Notes under the pieces: generated by a model
What the model was told of the DNA's origin: nothing
Seen by the model: only the letters and a program-made list of their open reading frames with translations
Databases searched by the model: none
Made by a program: the position numbers and the translations under genes
Source: Litchfieldia salsa
GTDB lineage: Bacteria; Bacillota; Bacilli; Bacillales; Bacillaceae_L
Direction of reading: 5' to 3'
Assembly (NCBI RefSeq): GCF_900104555.1
Contig: NZ_FNJU01000001.1
Span: forward strand, 744,001 to 808,000
Length of the DNA stretch: 64,000 nucleotides
Part shown: piece after piece, positions 27,668 through 36,292 of the stretch
Layout: every line of letters starts with the position of its first letter
Position numbering within the stretch: the stretch's first letter is position 1

Positions 27668-28456
27668 TTAAATGATTATTCTCTCTGGATGTGAATATAC
27701 ATTAAATGAAACTCCTCTAATGAATCCAACCGCAGTTATGTTTAAATCAGTTGCAAGTTTAATCGCTAAGTCTGTTGGGGCAGATTTAGATAAGATTATT
27801 CCTACTCCAATTTTTGCAGATTTTATTAATATTTCCGAGGAAATTCGACCACTAAAGACAAGAATCTTATCTTTTATTGGTATTTCATTGACCATACAAT
27901 ACCCATAAAGCTTATCTATCGCATTATGTCGCCCAATATCTGAACGACTAACGACAATCTCTTGTGTTGTTGCAAGTGCTGCATTATGGACTCCACCTGT
28001 TGTTTTAAACACTTTACTTCCTTCTTGCATACTATTCATTAATTGAATACAGTTCATTGCTGTTACTGTTAGATTAATCATAGAGGTTTTAGCAGTTTTC
28101 ACATCATTTTGAAAGTAAAACTGTCTGCTCTTACCACAACATGAACCAATAAACCTTTTAGAGAAGTACTTTTGATTAGGAACAATTGGTGTATGCAAAT
28201 CCACGTAAGCAAATCCCACATCATGGTCTATGATCAACTGTTTAATTTCTTTTTTCATTCTTATAACACCTTCAGAAGCAAGAAAACCGATAACCATTTC
28301 TTCAATATGAGTAGGACTACAAACCATTGTTGCAAACTCTTCACTATTGAGGTGAATTGTTAAAGGAAATTCAGTCACTATTTCATCCTCTGTATCTAGT
28401 AATTCACTTCCATTGAACTTAATAATTCTTTGTTTCATACTCAGGTTATTCCTCAC
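27668..28456 (-). CDS. fdhD: Formate dehydrogenase accessory sulfurtransferase
   Basis: About 262 aa. FdhD passes sulfur from a cysteine desulfurase to the molybdenum cofactor of formate dehydrogenase. Signatures are EEMVIGFLASEGVI, FKTTGGVHNAALATTQEIVVSRSDIGRHNAIDKLYG, FSGRISSEILIKSAKIGVGIILSKSAPTDLA. The catalytic cysteine loop reads GSCCGKSR rather than the CGVCG of enteric FdhD. GTG 28456 behind GGGGTG is my preferred start. It is divergent from the molybdoenzyme gene that follows. Confidence 0.92.
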   Translation of the reverse strand: MRNNLSMKQRIIKFNGSELLDTEDEIVTEFPLTIHLNSEEFATMVCSPTHIEEMVIGFLASEGVIRMKKEIKQLIIDHDVGFAYVDLHTPIVPNQKYFSKRFIGSCCGKSRQFYFQNDVKTAKTSMINLTVTAMNCIQLMNSMQEGSKVFKTTGGVHNAALATTQEIVVSRSDIGRHNAIDKLYGYCMVNEIPIKDKILVFSGRISSEILIKSAKIGVGIILSKSAPTDLAIKLATDLNITAVGFIRGVSFNVYSHPERIII

Positions 28457-28665
28457 GTTTAACACCCCATTTTAACAGAGAATTTCATACAATCTCTAAA
28501 GGCTCTTCATGCAAAAATAAAAGATTGAAAATTAAAAATAAACAAGTTAAGCTTTATTATATACATTATACTATGACAGAAAATGGATTGTAACCTAATG
28601 GCCAAACTTCAACTAAAAAATGATAACGCTTACTAAAGTCTGAGAACTTAAAAGGAGTGAGTAGC

Positions 28666-30999
28666 ATGGGTAAAACAAAGCACACCGGTCCTGTCAAATT
28701 ACCAAATACACCTTCTCCTAAACACTGGGTTAGTAAGGTTCCATTCGGATTAGGTAAGGTAAAACCTAAACATATTCGAGAAACAATACAAGTTGCTTGG
28801 AATAACAAAGATAATTTAAACTACGCAAAAAATATTATTACAAAAGGTGTTTGTGATGGGTGTGCACTTGGTGTTTCAGGTCTTCATGATCAAACGTTGA
28901 CCGGTCCACATGTATGCTCCACTCGATTAAATGTTCTACGTCTTAATACAATGCCAGCAATGAAGAAGGAAAGCGTTCATGCAGACATTGATGAACTTCG
29001 TAAATATTCGAGTTCCCAACTACGTGAGTTAGGCCGAATTCCTTATCCATTAATACGTAGACCTGGTGAGAGAAGTTTTTCGCGAATTAATTGGGATGAT
29101 GCGATGAATATGATTGCTACTAAGATAAAAAAGCTAGATCCAAAGAATGTTAGTTTCTTCTTAACATCAAGGGGAATCACAAATGAATCATACTATGTAG
29201 CAAGTAAAGTTGCTAGATTCTTAGGAACGAATAATATTGATAACGCTTCACGCATTTGTCACTCTCCTTCTAAAACAGCCCTTAAGAGGTCACTAGGAAT
29301 TGGAGCATCCAGCTGTAATTATAAAGACTGGATTGGTTCTGATGTCATCATCTTCTGGGGTTCTGTTGCAGCAAATAATCAACCCGTTTCTACTAAGTAT
29401 ATGTATGCCGCTAAAAGGAAAGGAACAAAGATCATTTGTATCAACCCTTATCGTGAACCAGCTATGGAGAAATATTGGATTCCTTCTGTCACCGAATCTG
29501 CCTTATTTGGTACAAAGCTAGCTGATGATTTCTATCAAGTTAATATTGGTGGAGATATTGCATTCATGCATGGAATTATGAAACATTGGTTTGAAATGGA
29601 ACGGCGAAAAAAAGGTTCAGCAATTAATCATTCGTTTGTTAAAGAACATGTAAATGGCTTTAACCCTCTAAAAGCTAAAGTGGAAGCACAAACCTGGGAT
29701 GATATTGTGCAATCATCTGGTGTAAGCAAAAAGAGGATTGGGGAGTTAGCCACTCTGCTAGCTCATAGTCAATCAGGTGTATTTGTGTGGTCTCTTGGCT
29801 TAACAATGCATACCTTTGCTTCAGATAATATCTCTCAAGTCGCAAACCTAGCGCTTCTTCGCGGATTTTTAGGTCGTGAGAATTGTGGGGTAATGCCAAT
29901 CCGAGGTCATTCTAGTGTACAGGGAAGTGGAGAAATGGGCGCTGATCCCTTTGTTCTTCCTGGTGGGGACTTTGATTCAAAAACAATTGATCGTATTGAG
30001 GAACTATGGAAATTCAGAATACCTAGATGGCAAGGTGATGTATTAGGGGTATCAATCGAAAACTGTTTATTACCAGATAATCATGACCGGAAAATCAAAT
30101 TATATTATCTTTCTGGTGGAAACTTTCTCGAAACCATGCCAGATCCAACCTTTGTTAAAAAAGCACTTTCAGAGGTAGATATTCGAGTACATCAAGATAT
30201 TATTTTTAACACATCTACACTAGTTGATGCGAAGGAAGCCGTCATCATTTTACCTGCAAAAACAAGATATGAACAGGATGGTGGTGGAACATCTACTTCT
30301 ACTGAACGGATGGTGTATTTCTCACCCCAGATACCTGGAAATAAACAAATGATTGAAGAAGCACGTTCTGAATGGAAGATTTATATTGATCTAGCAAAAC
30401 GTGTAAAACCAGCTACAGCTCATCTAGTTGACTTTAAAGATGGTCAATCAATTCGTGAAGAAATCGCTCTTGCAAATCCTAATTATGATGGAGTACAGCA
30501 TTTGAAGAAACAAGGAGATTTCTTCCAATGGGGTGGTGCTTGGTTATGTGAAGATGGGATTTGTCCAACGAAGGATGGGAAAGGTAACTTGGTTCCAGTT
30601 GATATTCCTGATTTAAATAAATTAAATGGCGAGTTTTATTTAACAACTCGTCGTGGTAAGCAGTTTAACTCAATGGTATACAGCGAAAAAGATTCTTTTA
30701 ATCGTGCTGGGCGATATGATGTTCTAATGAATGTTGACGATGCAAAAAGCCTTAGTATCTCTGAGGGTGAATCAGTTGTCGTCTATAATAAACACGGAGT
30801 GTTCACGGGAAATGCAAGGTTTATAGATATTGCAAGAGGAAACCTAGAGGTTCACTTTCCAGAAGGAAACTTCTTGTTACCAAAGGGAATTTACGAGAAA
30901 TTAGCGAAAATCCCTAGCTATAATGTGGCTGTAAAAGTTGAAAAGGCTGAAAGGTTTAATGCGCGCAAAGACATAGACTACCCTAGGAAAACAAACTGA
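28666..30999 (+). CDS. FdhF/YdeP-family molybdopterin oxidoreductase
   Basis: A 777-aa bis-MGD oxidoreductase. The N-terminus has KGVCDGCALGVSGLHD, a cysteine motif of the YdeP group. A molybdopterin domain follows (GRIPYPLIRRPGERSFSRINWDDAM; SRGITNESYYVASKVARFLGTNNIDNASRICHSPSKTAL) and then a dinucleotide-binding C-terminal domain (GEFYLTTRRGKQFNSMVY). No Sec or Cys metal ligand is obvious, as in other YdeP proteins. The start is ATG 28666 behind AAAAGGAG. Formate or another small acid is the likely substrate; FdhD is encoded divergently next door. Confidence 0.88.
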   Translation: MGKTKHTGPVKLPNTPSPKHWVSKVPFGLGKVKPKHIRETIQVAWNNKDNLNYAKNIITKGVCDGCALGVSGLHDQTLTGPHVCSTRLNVLRLNTMPAMKKESVHADIDELRKYSSSQLRELGRIPYPLIRRPGERSFSRINWDDAMNMIATKIKKLDPKNVSFFLTSRGITNESYYVASKVARFLGTNNIDNASRICHSPSKTALKRSLGIGASSCNYKDWIGSDVIIFWGSVAANNQPVSTKYMYAAKRKGTKIICINPYREPAMEKYWIPSVTESALFGTKLADDFYQVNIGGDIAFMHGIMKHWFEMERRKKGSAINHSFVKEHVNGFNPLKAKVEAQTWDDIVQSSGVSKKRIGELATLLAHSQSGVFVWSLGLTMHTFASDNISQVANLALLRGFLGRENCGVMPIRGHSSVQGSGEMGADPFVLPGGDFDSKTIDRIEELWKFRIPRWQGDVLGVSIENCLLPDNHDRKIKLYYLSGGNFLETMPDPTFVKKALSEVDIRVHQDIIFNTSTLVDAKEAVIILPAKTRYEQDGGGTSTSTERMVYFSPQIPGNKQMIEEARSEWKIYIDLAKRVKPATAHLVDFKDGQSIREEIALANPNYDGVQHLKKQGDFFQWGGAWLCEDGICPTKDGKGNLVPVDIPDLNKLNGEFYLTTRRGKQFNSMVYSEKDSFNRAGRYDVLMNVDDAKSLSISEGESVVVYNKHGVFTGNARFIDIARGNLEVHFPEGNFLLPKGIYEKLAKIPSYNVAVKVEKAERFNARKDIDYPRKTN

Positions 31000-31068
31000 G
31001 GATTAGAAGTACATGATCCTTGCTCGTAATCTGATCTGGATGATTGTTTTCCAATAGAAAGCTACGTG

Positions 31069-31097
31069 GAGGAGGACTCACCTCCTCTTCTCCTTTT
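31069..31097 (+). terminator. Intrinsic terminator of the molybdoenzyme gene
   Basis: The stem GAGGAGG/CCTCCTC with a 5-nt loop is followed by a T-rich tail on the plus strand. Confidence 0.75.
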
Positions 31098-31114
31098 TAA
31101 CAGCCGGTTAAGAG

Positions 31115-31504
31115 TCACTCTGACTGTAGGTTTGTTCTTTCCTTTCTTAATCCATAAAAAATCAGTGCAGAACCTGCAATGACCATAATGGGTTCTAACC
31201 AGTTAGCTTCTGGACCATTGGTAATCCGATGAAGTTGAAAAATCCAGTGGAAAACAACAATATCAAAGCTTAAAAATAGTCCAGTCGCCACAGTAAAACC
31301 ATTGAAAAAAGATGGTGAGAATAATCGTCTAAACAAGATCATTAAGACTAACAAAACACATACCCCAAACACCACTGCACCAATTCGTTCTACCATACTA
31401 TTGGCTTTTAAATTAAATGCATATGCATCTATCACATGAAAGAAAAAATCTGTCATAAAAAACGCGATAACTACTCCCAATAACCTCAAATATGTACTCC
31501 CCAT
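31115..31504 (-). CDS. Four-helix membrane protein, DUF2243-like
   Basis: A 129-aa protein with four predicted membrane helices (about residues 5-22, 38-60, 70-95, 105-120). The segment GLFLSFDIVVFHWIFQLHRI resembles the conserved core of DUF2243 proteins, but the match is weak. It stands between two plus-strand genes with no operon partner. No function is known. Confidence 0.6.
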   Translation of the reverse strand: MGSTYLRLLGVVIAFFMTDFFFHVIDAYAFNLKANSMVERIGAVVFGVCVLLVLMILFRRLFSPSFFNGFTVATGLFLSFDIVVFHWIFQLHRITNGPEANWLEPIMVIAGSALIFYGLRKERTNLQSE

Positions 31505-31664
31505 TCTTATACCCTATTATAATAACTATTATAAAGAGATGTTCTATAAGAACTCAATAAAAAAAGTAGCGACAATTATGATATTTAATAAGAAACAAAT
31601 GTTGGAAATTAATCGATTGTATTGTAAAATGAATTAATTATTTCAACAATCGGAGGTTTCAGGT

Positions 31665-32300
31665 ATGTATGGAATCATTAATTTCGAAGTATTTCTAATA
31701 GCTAGCTTATTACTTAATCTAACACCTGGAACAGATACAATGTATATAGTGAGTAGAAGTATTTCTCAAGGAAGACTTGCTGGTATCTATTCAACATTGG
31801 GAATATCAGCTGGAATTATTACTCATACACTACTCGCCGCGTTTGGTTTATCCGTTATTTTAATGCAATCTACTGTTCTATTTACTTTAATTAAGATGAT
31901 AGGTGCCGTCTATTTAGCATATTTAGGAATTAAAATGCTCTTAGAAAAACAATCTGAAAAATCTCAGGTATCCTTATCCCAACAAAGTCATATAAAAATC
32001 TTTGTGCAAGGAATGATTACGAATGTGACGAATCCAAAGGTTGCATTGTTCTTCTTAGCATTTCTACCCCAATTTATACAATCCGATTCTAGTGTCACAA
32101 GCCCAATTCCGTTCATTCTCTTGGGACTTTCGTTTACGATAACTGCAGGCATATGGTCTTTATTTACAGTCTACTTTTCATCTATGGCTACAAATAAACT
32201 TAAAGGTAATTCAAAAATCTCAAACTTACTAAACCGATTAACTGGTATCGTCTTTATTGCCATGGGATTAAAATTACTTAGCACAAAAGCTACTGCATAG
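31665..32300 (+). CDS. LysE/RhtB-family amino acid exporter
   Basis: A 211-aa protein with six predicted helices and the RhtB signature LLNLTPGTDTMYIVSRSISQGRLAGIYSTLGISAGI near the N-terminus, plus KMIGAVYLAYLGIKML. Such proteins export amino acids or derivatives by proton antiport. ATG 31665 is preceded by GGAGG. It stands alone, and its terminator overlaps the stop codon. Confidence 0.9.
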   Translation: MYGIINFEVFLIASLLLNLTPGTDTMYIVSRSISQGRLAGIYSTLGISAGIITHTLLAAFGLSVILMQSTVLFTLIKMIGAVYLAYLGIKMLLEKQSEKSQVSLSQQSHIKIFVQGMITNVTNPKVALFFLAFLPQFIQSDSSVTSPIPFILLGLSFTITAGIWSLFTVYFSSMATNKLKGNSKISNLLNRLTGIVFIAMGLKLLSTKATA

Positions 32301-32317
32301 TTCAGTAGCTTTTTTTA
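32285..32317 (+). terminator. Intrinsic terminator overlapping the exporter stop codon
   Basis: AAAAGCTACTG and CAGTAGCTTTTTTT flank the TAG stop region, an economical arrangement in which the final codons form the stem. Confidence 0.8.
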
Positions 32318-32379
32318 CTTAAAGTAAAAATTAAATAGATTTCTATATTCATGGAAAGCTAAATAAAATAACAGTAAAA

Positions 32380-32393
32380 TGTAAGTGCTTACA
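32380..32393. promoter_or_regulatory. Candidate cre (CcpA) site before the dienoyl-CoA reductase
   Basis: TGTAAGTGCTTACA has perfect 6-bp arms and differs from an ideal cre at one central base. It lies about 85 bp upstream of the start codon of a fatty-acid degradation-type enzyme. Confidence 0.45.
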
Positions 32394-32476
32394 ATTATTA
32401 TCTATAACTTATAACAACTATCGTAAGCACAGTTTCTTTTAACATGTCTAATTCGAAACTAAAAACTGGGGGAATG

Positions 32477-33250
32477 ATGTTGAAGGATAAAATCGTGATT
32501 GTCACTGGTGGTAGCAATGGAATGGGAAAAGCGATGGCTAAACGATTTGCCAGGGATGGAGCCTTTGTTACAATAAGTGGTCGAGACCCTGAAAAATTAA
32601 ATAAAGCAAAAGAAGAGATAGAGACTTTTGAAGGTCAGGTTCTTCCAGTTGTCATGGATGTTCGTGACATTGAAAAAGTACAAAGTATGATTGATCAAAC
32701 AAAACAAGCATTTGGTACAATTGATTATCTAGTGAATAATGCAGCAGGTAACTTTCTCGTTCGTGCAGAAGATCTATCTCCAAATGGTTGGAGAGCTGTA
32801 ATTGATATCGTTCTTAATGGAACATGGAATTGTACACAGGCGGTTGCGAAAGATTGGATAAAAGAAAAAAAGGCTGGAAGCATTACAAATATTGTTGCCA
32901 CTTATGCTTGGACAGCTGGAGTTGGTGTCGTTCATTCTGCTAGTGCCAAGGCTGGAGTTCTCGCCATGACTAGGTCCCTTGCGGTTGAATGGGGAAGTCA
33001 GTATGGAATTCGTTTGAATGCGATAGCTCCTGGGCCAATTGAAGAAACTGGTGGTGTTGACAAACTTATTTTGGATGATGAAGCTGCAAAAAGAGTATTA
33101 GATGGAATCCCTCTTAATCGGTTTGGAAAGGTTGATGAAGTAGCAAACCTTGCCGCCTTTCTATTCTCGCAAGAAGCACAGTTTATTAATGGTGATTGCA
33201 TTACAATTGATGGTGGCCAGTGGTTGAATGGCTCTTCATTCAAATATTAG
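32477..33250 (+). CDS. fadH: 2,4-dienoyl-CoA reductase-like short-chain dehydrogenase
   Basis: The 257-aa SDR has the cofactor motif TGGSNGMGKAMAKRFA, the NNAAGNF motif and SAKAGV in place of the usual YxxxK context, matching B. subtilis YkuF/FadH and peroxisomal-type 2,4-dienoyl-CoA reductase. It would reduce trans-2,cis-4-dienoyl-CoA with NADPH during unsaturated fatty acid beta-oxidation. I start at the ATG at 32477 (32474 also possible), behind GGGGGA. Confidence 0.85.
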   Translation: MLKDKIVIVTGGSNGMGKAMAKRFARDGAFVTISGRDPEKLNKAKEEIETFEGQVLPVVMDVRDIEKVQSMIDQTKQAFGTIDYLVNNAAGNFLVRAEDLSPNGWRAVIDIVLNGTWNCTQAVAKDWIKEKKAGSITNIVATYAWTAGVGVVHSASAKAGVLAMTRSLAVEWGSQYGIRLNAIAPGPIEETGGVDKLILDDEAAKRVLDGIPLNRFGKVDEVANLAAFLFSQEAQFINGDCITIDGGQWLNGSSFKY

Positions 33251-33291
33251 TGGTTTATAAGCAACAATCTATTCGAAAACAGCAAAAAAAA

Positions 33292-33322
33292 CTTGTAGTT
33301 GATAAACACAATCAACTACAAG
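33292..33322 (-). terminator. Intrinsic terminator of hxlAB
   Basis: The 11-bp stem CTTGTAGTTGA/TCAACTACAAG is followed by eight Ts on the minus strand, 18 bp after the hxlB stop. Confidence 0.85.
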
Positions 33323-33339
33323 GTCATATAAAATAATGC

Positions 33340-33894
33340 TTATTCTAAGTTTGCATGTTTCCCATACATTTCTGTGGATGTTAACTCATCTTTAGACATT
33401 AATGTTAGTATAACCGCGTCTAAAAAGAGTAACACTGTTTGTTCAAATAATGAGCCCATTGGTTGAATGGATTGATTATGATCCCCTTCATCTTTTCGAA
33501 CTCCTGAAAGTTTTACAGTAGTAGCTGCTAGCTTTCCAATGGTTGAATCCGGTGATAATGTGACTGTTGCTATTTTTCCACCAATTGAAATGGCTTTTTC
33601 AGCCATACTTACTAGACTTTTCGTTTCTCCAGAGCCTGAGACGATAAGTAATAGGTCCCCCTCTCCCATTCCAGGTGTTACGGTTTCACCAACTACATAT
33701 ACTTCTTTTCCTAGGTGCATCAATCTCATTGCAAATGCTTTTACCATCAAGCCTGACCTTCCTGCACCCGCAACAAATACTTTATTAGACATAAGAATTT
33801 CATTGACTAATACTTCTGCTTCTTCACTGTTCATTTTACCAATTGAAGAAGTTAACTCCTCTATAATCTTTGATAAATTATCAGCTATCAGCAT
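33340..33894 (-). CDS. hxlB: 6-phospho-3-hexuloisomerase
   Basis: A 184-aa SIS-domain isomerase that turns hexulose 6-phosphate into fructose 6-phosphate. GAGRSGLMVKAFAMRLMHLG and IVSGSGETKSL bind the sugar phosphate; the length agrees with B. subtilis HxlB. It follows hxlA by 9 bp and shares its terminator. Confidence 0.95.
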   Translation of the reverse strand: MLIADNLSKIIEELTSSIGKMNSEEAEVLVNEILMSNKVFVAGAGRSGLMVKAFAMRLMHLGKEVYVVGETVTPGMGEGDLLLIVSGSGETKSLVSMAEKAISIGGKIATVTLSPDSTIGKLAATTVKLSGVRKDEGDHNQSIQPMGSLFEQTVLLFLDAVILTLMSKDELTSTEMYGKHANLE

Positions 33895-33903
33895 GCCGCT
33901 TAC

Positions 33904-34545
33904 CTAGACTGTTGCAGCTTCACGAATTAATTGTTGCATTTCTTTCGCAACCGCTTTTTTATCTTCCTGGCCAGTAATTCCTCCACCAACAATGACTAAG
34001 TCCGGAGCTGCCGCAACTACTTCTGGAAGAGTCGATAATTTAATTCCACCTGCTACAGCAGTTTTTGCATTTTTCACCACACGCTTGATTGTTTGTAATT
34101 GCTCAAACGGATTTTCGCCTTCTGCTTGTAGATCATAACCTGTATGTACGCAGATATAATCAACACCTAGTTCATCTACTTCTTTTGCACGTTTCTCAAG
34201 GTCTGTCACATTAATCATATCAATAAGAACTTCCGATCCATGCTTCTTTGCTTCCTCAACAGCACCTTTGATTGTTGAATCATTTGTAGCTCCTAGTACA
34301 GTTACAATTGAAGCACCCGCTTCTGAAGCTTTCATTACTTCATAAGCACCTGCATCCATAATTTTCAAATCAGCTAATACTGATAAAGAAGGAAAAGCCT
34401 CTTTGATTTCTTTTACCGCACGAAGCCCTTCATTAATAACAACCGGTGTCCCAATCTCAACAATATCAATAAACTCTTCAACTTCTTTCACAACTGCCTT
34501 TGCTTCTTCAATATTGACTAAATCTAGCGCTAACTGTAATTTCAT
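33904..34545 (-). CDS. hxlA: 3-hexulose-6-phosphate synthase
   Basis: A 213-aa TIM-barrel aldolase that condenses formaldehyde with ribulose 5-phosphate. It begins MKLQLALDLV and carries ADLKIMDAG and VAGGIKLSTLPEV, as in HxlA and the related OMP decarboxylase fold. The start is ATG 34545 behind AAAGGAGTG; the longer frame from 34593 lacks an SD. With HxlB it detoxifies formaldehyde under control of the divergent HxlR. Confidence 0.95.
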   Translation of the reverse strand: MKLQLALDLVNIEEAKAVVKEVEEFIDIVEIGTPVVINEGLRAVKEIKEAFPSLSVLADLKIMDAGAYEVMKASEAGASIVTVLGATNDSTIKGAVEEAKKHGSEVLIDMINVTDLEKRAKEVDELGVDYICVHTGYDLQAEGENPFEQLQTIKRVVKNAKTAVAGGIKLSTLPEVVAAAPDLVIVGGGITGQEDKKAVAKEMQQLIREAATV

Positions 34546-34572
34546 AATTAACAACACTCCTTTATTTTCTAT

Positions 34573-34641
34573 ACTAGTAAGTTTAACAAGCACAAAAGAA
34601 ACAGAGAAGTACGCACTTTATTCTCAACTAGTGAGGTTAAA
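34573..34641. promoter_or_regulatory. Direct repeats likely to bind HxlR
   Basis: ACTAGTAAGTTTAA (34573) recurs as ACTAGTGAGGTTAA (34627), 54 bp apart, upstream of hxlA. HxlR of B. subtilis is known to bind two sites upstream of hxlA; these repeats are the obvious candidates here. Confidence 0.45.
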
Positions 34642-34774
34642 CTCATTAAGTATGGTAAAAGTAACCATGAAGTGTTATCCTTTTTCTTCTTTCTGACATT
34701 TTGTTATACTTAATTAATGTGAAACATATTGTGAACGTTATAAGTGGATCGATACATAGAATGAGGTGATTTTA

Positions 34775-35143
34775 TTGAGCCGTACAGATACAAAAGTATT
34801 TAACTGTGAAAAGGAGTTAACTCTTCATGTCATCGGAGGAAAATGGAAAATGCTTATTATGTGGCATCTTGGTAAAGAAGGTACAAAAAGGTTTAGTGAA
34901 TTGAAATCAATGATTCCTGATATCACTCAAAAGATGCTAGCCAATCAATTAAGGGAATTGGAAGAGGACCTGATTATTCACCGTGAAGTTTATCCTGTAG
35001 TTCCTCCAAAAGTTGAATATTCTCTAACAGACCATGGAGAAACCCTTATGCCTATTCTAGAAAAAATGTATGAGTGGGGAAAAAACTACCGAGAAAATGT
35101 TCTAGTAGAAGATACACTTGAAATGAAAATCGTTTCTAAATAA
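34775..35143 (+). CDS. hxlR: HxlR, transcriptional activator of hxlAB
   Basis: A 122-aa winged-helix protein of the HxlR family. It carries [32 protein letters not shown] and [35 protein letters not shown], nearly colinear with B. subtilis HxlR. It senses formaldehyde and activates hxlAB. TTG 34775, giving MSRTD as in B. subtilis, follows GAGGTGA and is preferred over the upstream GTG. Confidence 0.95.
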   Translation: MSRTDTKVFNCEKELTLHVIGGKWKMLIMWHLGKEGTKRFSELKSMIPDITQKMLANQLRELEEDLIIHREVYPVVPPKVEYSLTDHGETLMPILEKMYEWGKNYRENVLVEDTLEMKIVSK

Positions 35144-35157
35144 AATGCAGATAAAAT

Positions 35158-35190
35158 ACGCGATCATCCACAAAGGGATGTCGCGTTTTT
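35158..35190 (+). terminator. Intrinsic terminator of hxlR
   Basis: ACGCGA and ATCC pair with GGAT and TCGCGT, followed by a run of five Ts and more T-rich sequence. Confidence 0.8.
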
Positions 35191-35298
35191 ATATTTTAAA
35201 AGAAGATTGTGAGAACATATAGGTGGAAAAAAAAGAGGAAAATAGATATGATGTTCATATTAATTATTTTAAAATCTATTAGAAAGTTAGGAGATATC

Positions 35299-35808
35299 AT
35301 GAAAAAAAAGATCATGCTACTACTTGTGCTAATTGTTTTGGTATTAGCCGGTTGTGGCCAAAAACAAATAGAAGAGTCAATTACGTTATTAGATCAAAAT
35401 AATAATGAAGTTTCTTTTCCACAAGATAAACCCACGTTATTCTTTTTTATCACGACATACACTTGAGGACTCTGTCAACAGCAACTGGTTCAGTTGCATC
35501 AAAACTTAAATGAATTAGACAGCTTAGATGTTAATATGTATATCGTTAGCAATGATTTACCAGAACAACAACTAGAACTGTACACTGCGCTTGAAAAAGA
35601 ATTCGGTACTAGTATCTCCTTCATCTCTGACCCAAATCTTGAAGTTGCTGAGTTATTTGAAATGAAAAACGGAGAAACAGCTTATAGAGGTTATGGACTT
35701 TTAGATACAGAAGGTCATGTGGTCTTCAATACGATTAATGATTACTGGGGTGAAGAATTCGATAAGTCTAAAGAAGAAATTATAGAAGAATATAATAATC
35801 TTAAATAA
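35299..35808 (+). CDS. Lipoprotein redoxin with in-frame TGA: candidate selenoprotein
   Basis: The frame starts at ATG 35299 behind AGGAG and runs 169 codons to 35808, read through one TGA at 35464-35466 (codon 56). It has a lipoprotein signal peptide with lipobox LAGC, so it should be anchored on the outer face of the membrane. After DKPTLFFFITTYT the codons are TGA, GGA, CTC, TGT, giving UGLC where thioredoxin-like proteins have CxxC. The frame is unchanged on both sides, so there is no indel. The C-terminal part (SISFISDPNLEVAELFEM; GYGLLDTEGHVVF) is a normal AhpC/TSA-type redoxin. If TGA is selenocysteine this is a thiol-based reductase or peroxidase; otherwise it is a nonsense pseudogene. 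Confidence 0.65.
35464..35497 (+). promoter_or_regulatory. Candidate bacterial SECIS element
   Basis: The TGA at 35464-35466 is followed after 14 nt by GCAACTG, GTT, CAGTTGC: a perfect 7-bp stem with a 3-nt loop starting with G. The loop begins 21 nt past the TGA. Published bacterial SECIS models ask for a loop 16-37 nt away, a 4-16-bp stem and a G in the first two loop positions; all are met. Confidence 0.6.
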
Positions 35809-35818
35809 TAGCGATATA

Positions 35819-36232
35819 TTGATGATGAAAGTACGGTGTTTAAGAATGCAAAGAGCGCTGAATATTATTTTGTTTTTGGTGTTTATGACAGGAACAATTA
35901 TTACTGTCTTTATCTTGTATAACAAGATGGATACTTCTATTACTACCACTTTCATTATAGGATATGTTATTTTTCTTGCCTTATATGGAGTTTGGTTAAT
36001 AATCAAGTTAGCTATCCGTCTCAAAACCATTAGCATGATTCAATTAAGAAAAAAACTATTAACGTTTTTGATTTCCTTCTTATCATTGAGCAGTATACTT
36101 TTTGTATTCAATTACTTTTTTACTCAAACAGGATTTGAAATTTGGGATTTAAGTATTCCACTCGGTGTCTCCTTTGGAATTACGTTTTCTGATTTAATTT
36201 ATAAAACTAAACAAGAAGAAATTAGCGATTAA
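35819..36232 (+). CDS. Small membrane protein next to the redoxin
   Basis: A 137-aa protein with four predicted helices (about residues 13-31, 38-60, 80-98, 108-128). I recognise no family. It begins 10 bp after the redoxin stop and is followed by a terminator, so the two are probably cotranscribed; it could be a redox partner in the membrane, but nothing in its sequence says so. No cysteine pair is present. The start is uncertain because TTG/ATG at 35819-35822 lack a good SD. Confidence 0.6.
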   Translation: MMMKVRCLRMQRALNIILFLVFMTGTIITVFILYNKMDTSITTTFIIGYVIFLALYGVWLIIKLAIRLKTISMIQLRKKLLTFLISFLSLSSILFVFNYFFTQTGFEIWDLSIPLGVSFGITFSDLIYKTKQEEISD

Positions 36233-36256
36233 TCTTATTGATATCTAAGTAAAATA

Positions 36257-36292
36257 ATTAGGGCTGTGCTAAGCGGCACAACCCTAATTTTT
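36257..36292. terminator. Bidirectional terminator
   Basis: ATTAGGGCTGTGC pairs with GCACAACCCTAAT around a 6-nt loop, with T-rich tails on both strands, between convergent genes. Confidence 0.85.

Noticed and set aside
31115-31504. LysE accessory gene
   Set aside because: It faces the other way and has a different architecture; no link beyond position.
35209-35494. Frameshift or two separate genes in the redoxin
   Set aside because: Both parts are in the same frame with only a TGA between them; the second part lacks an SD and start.
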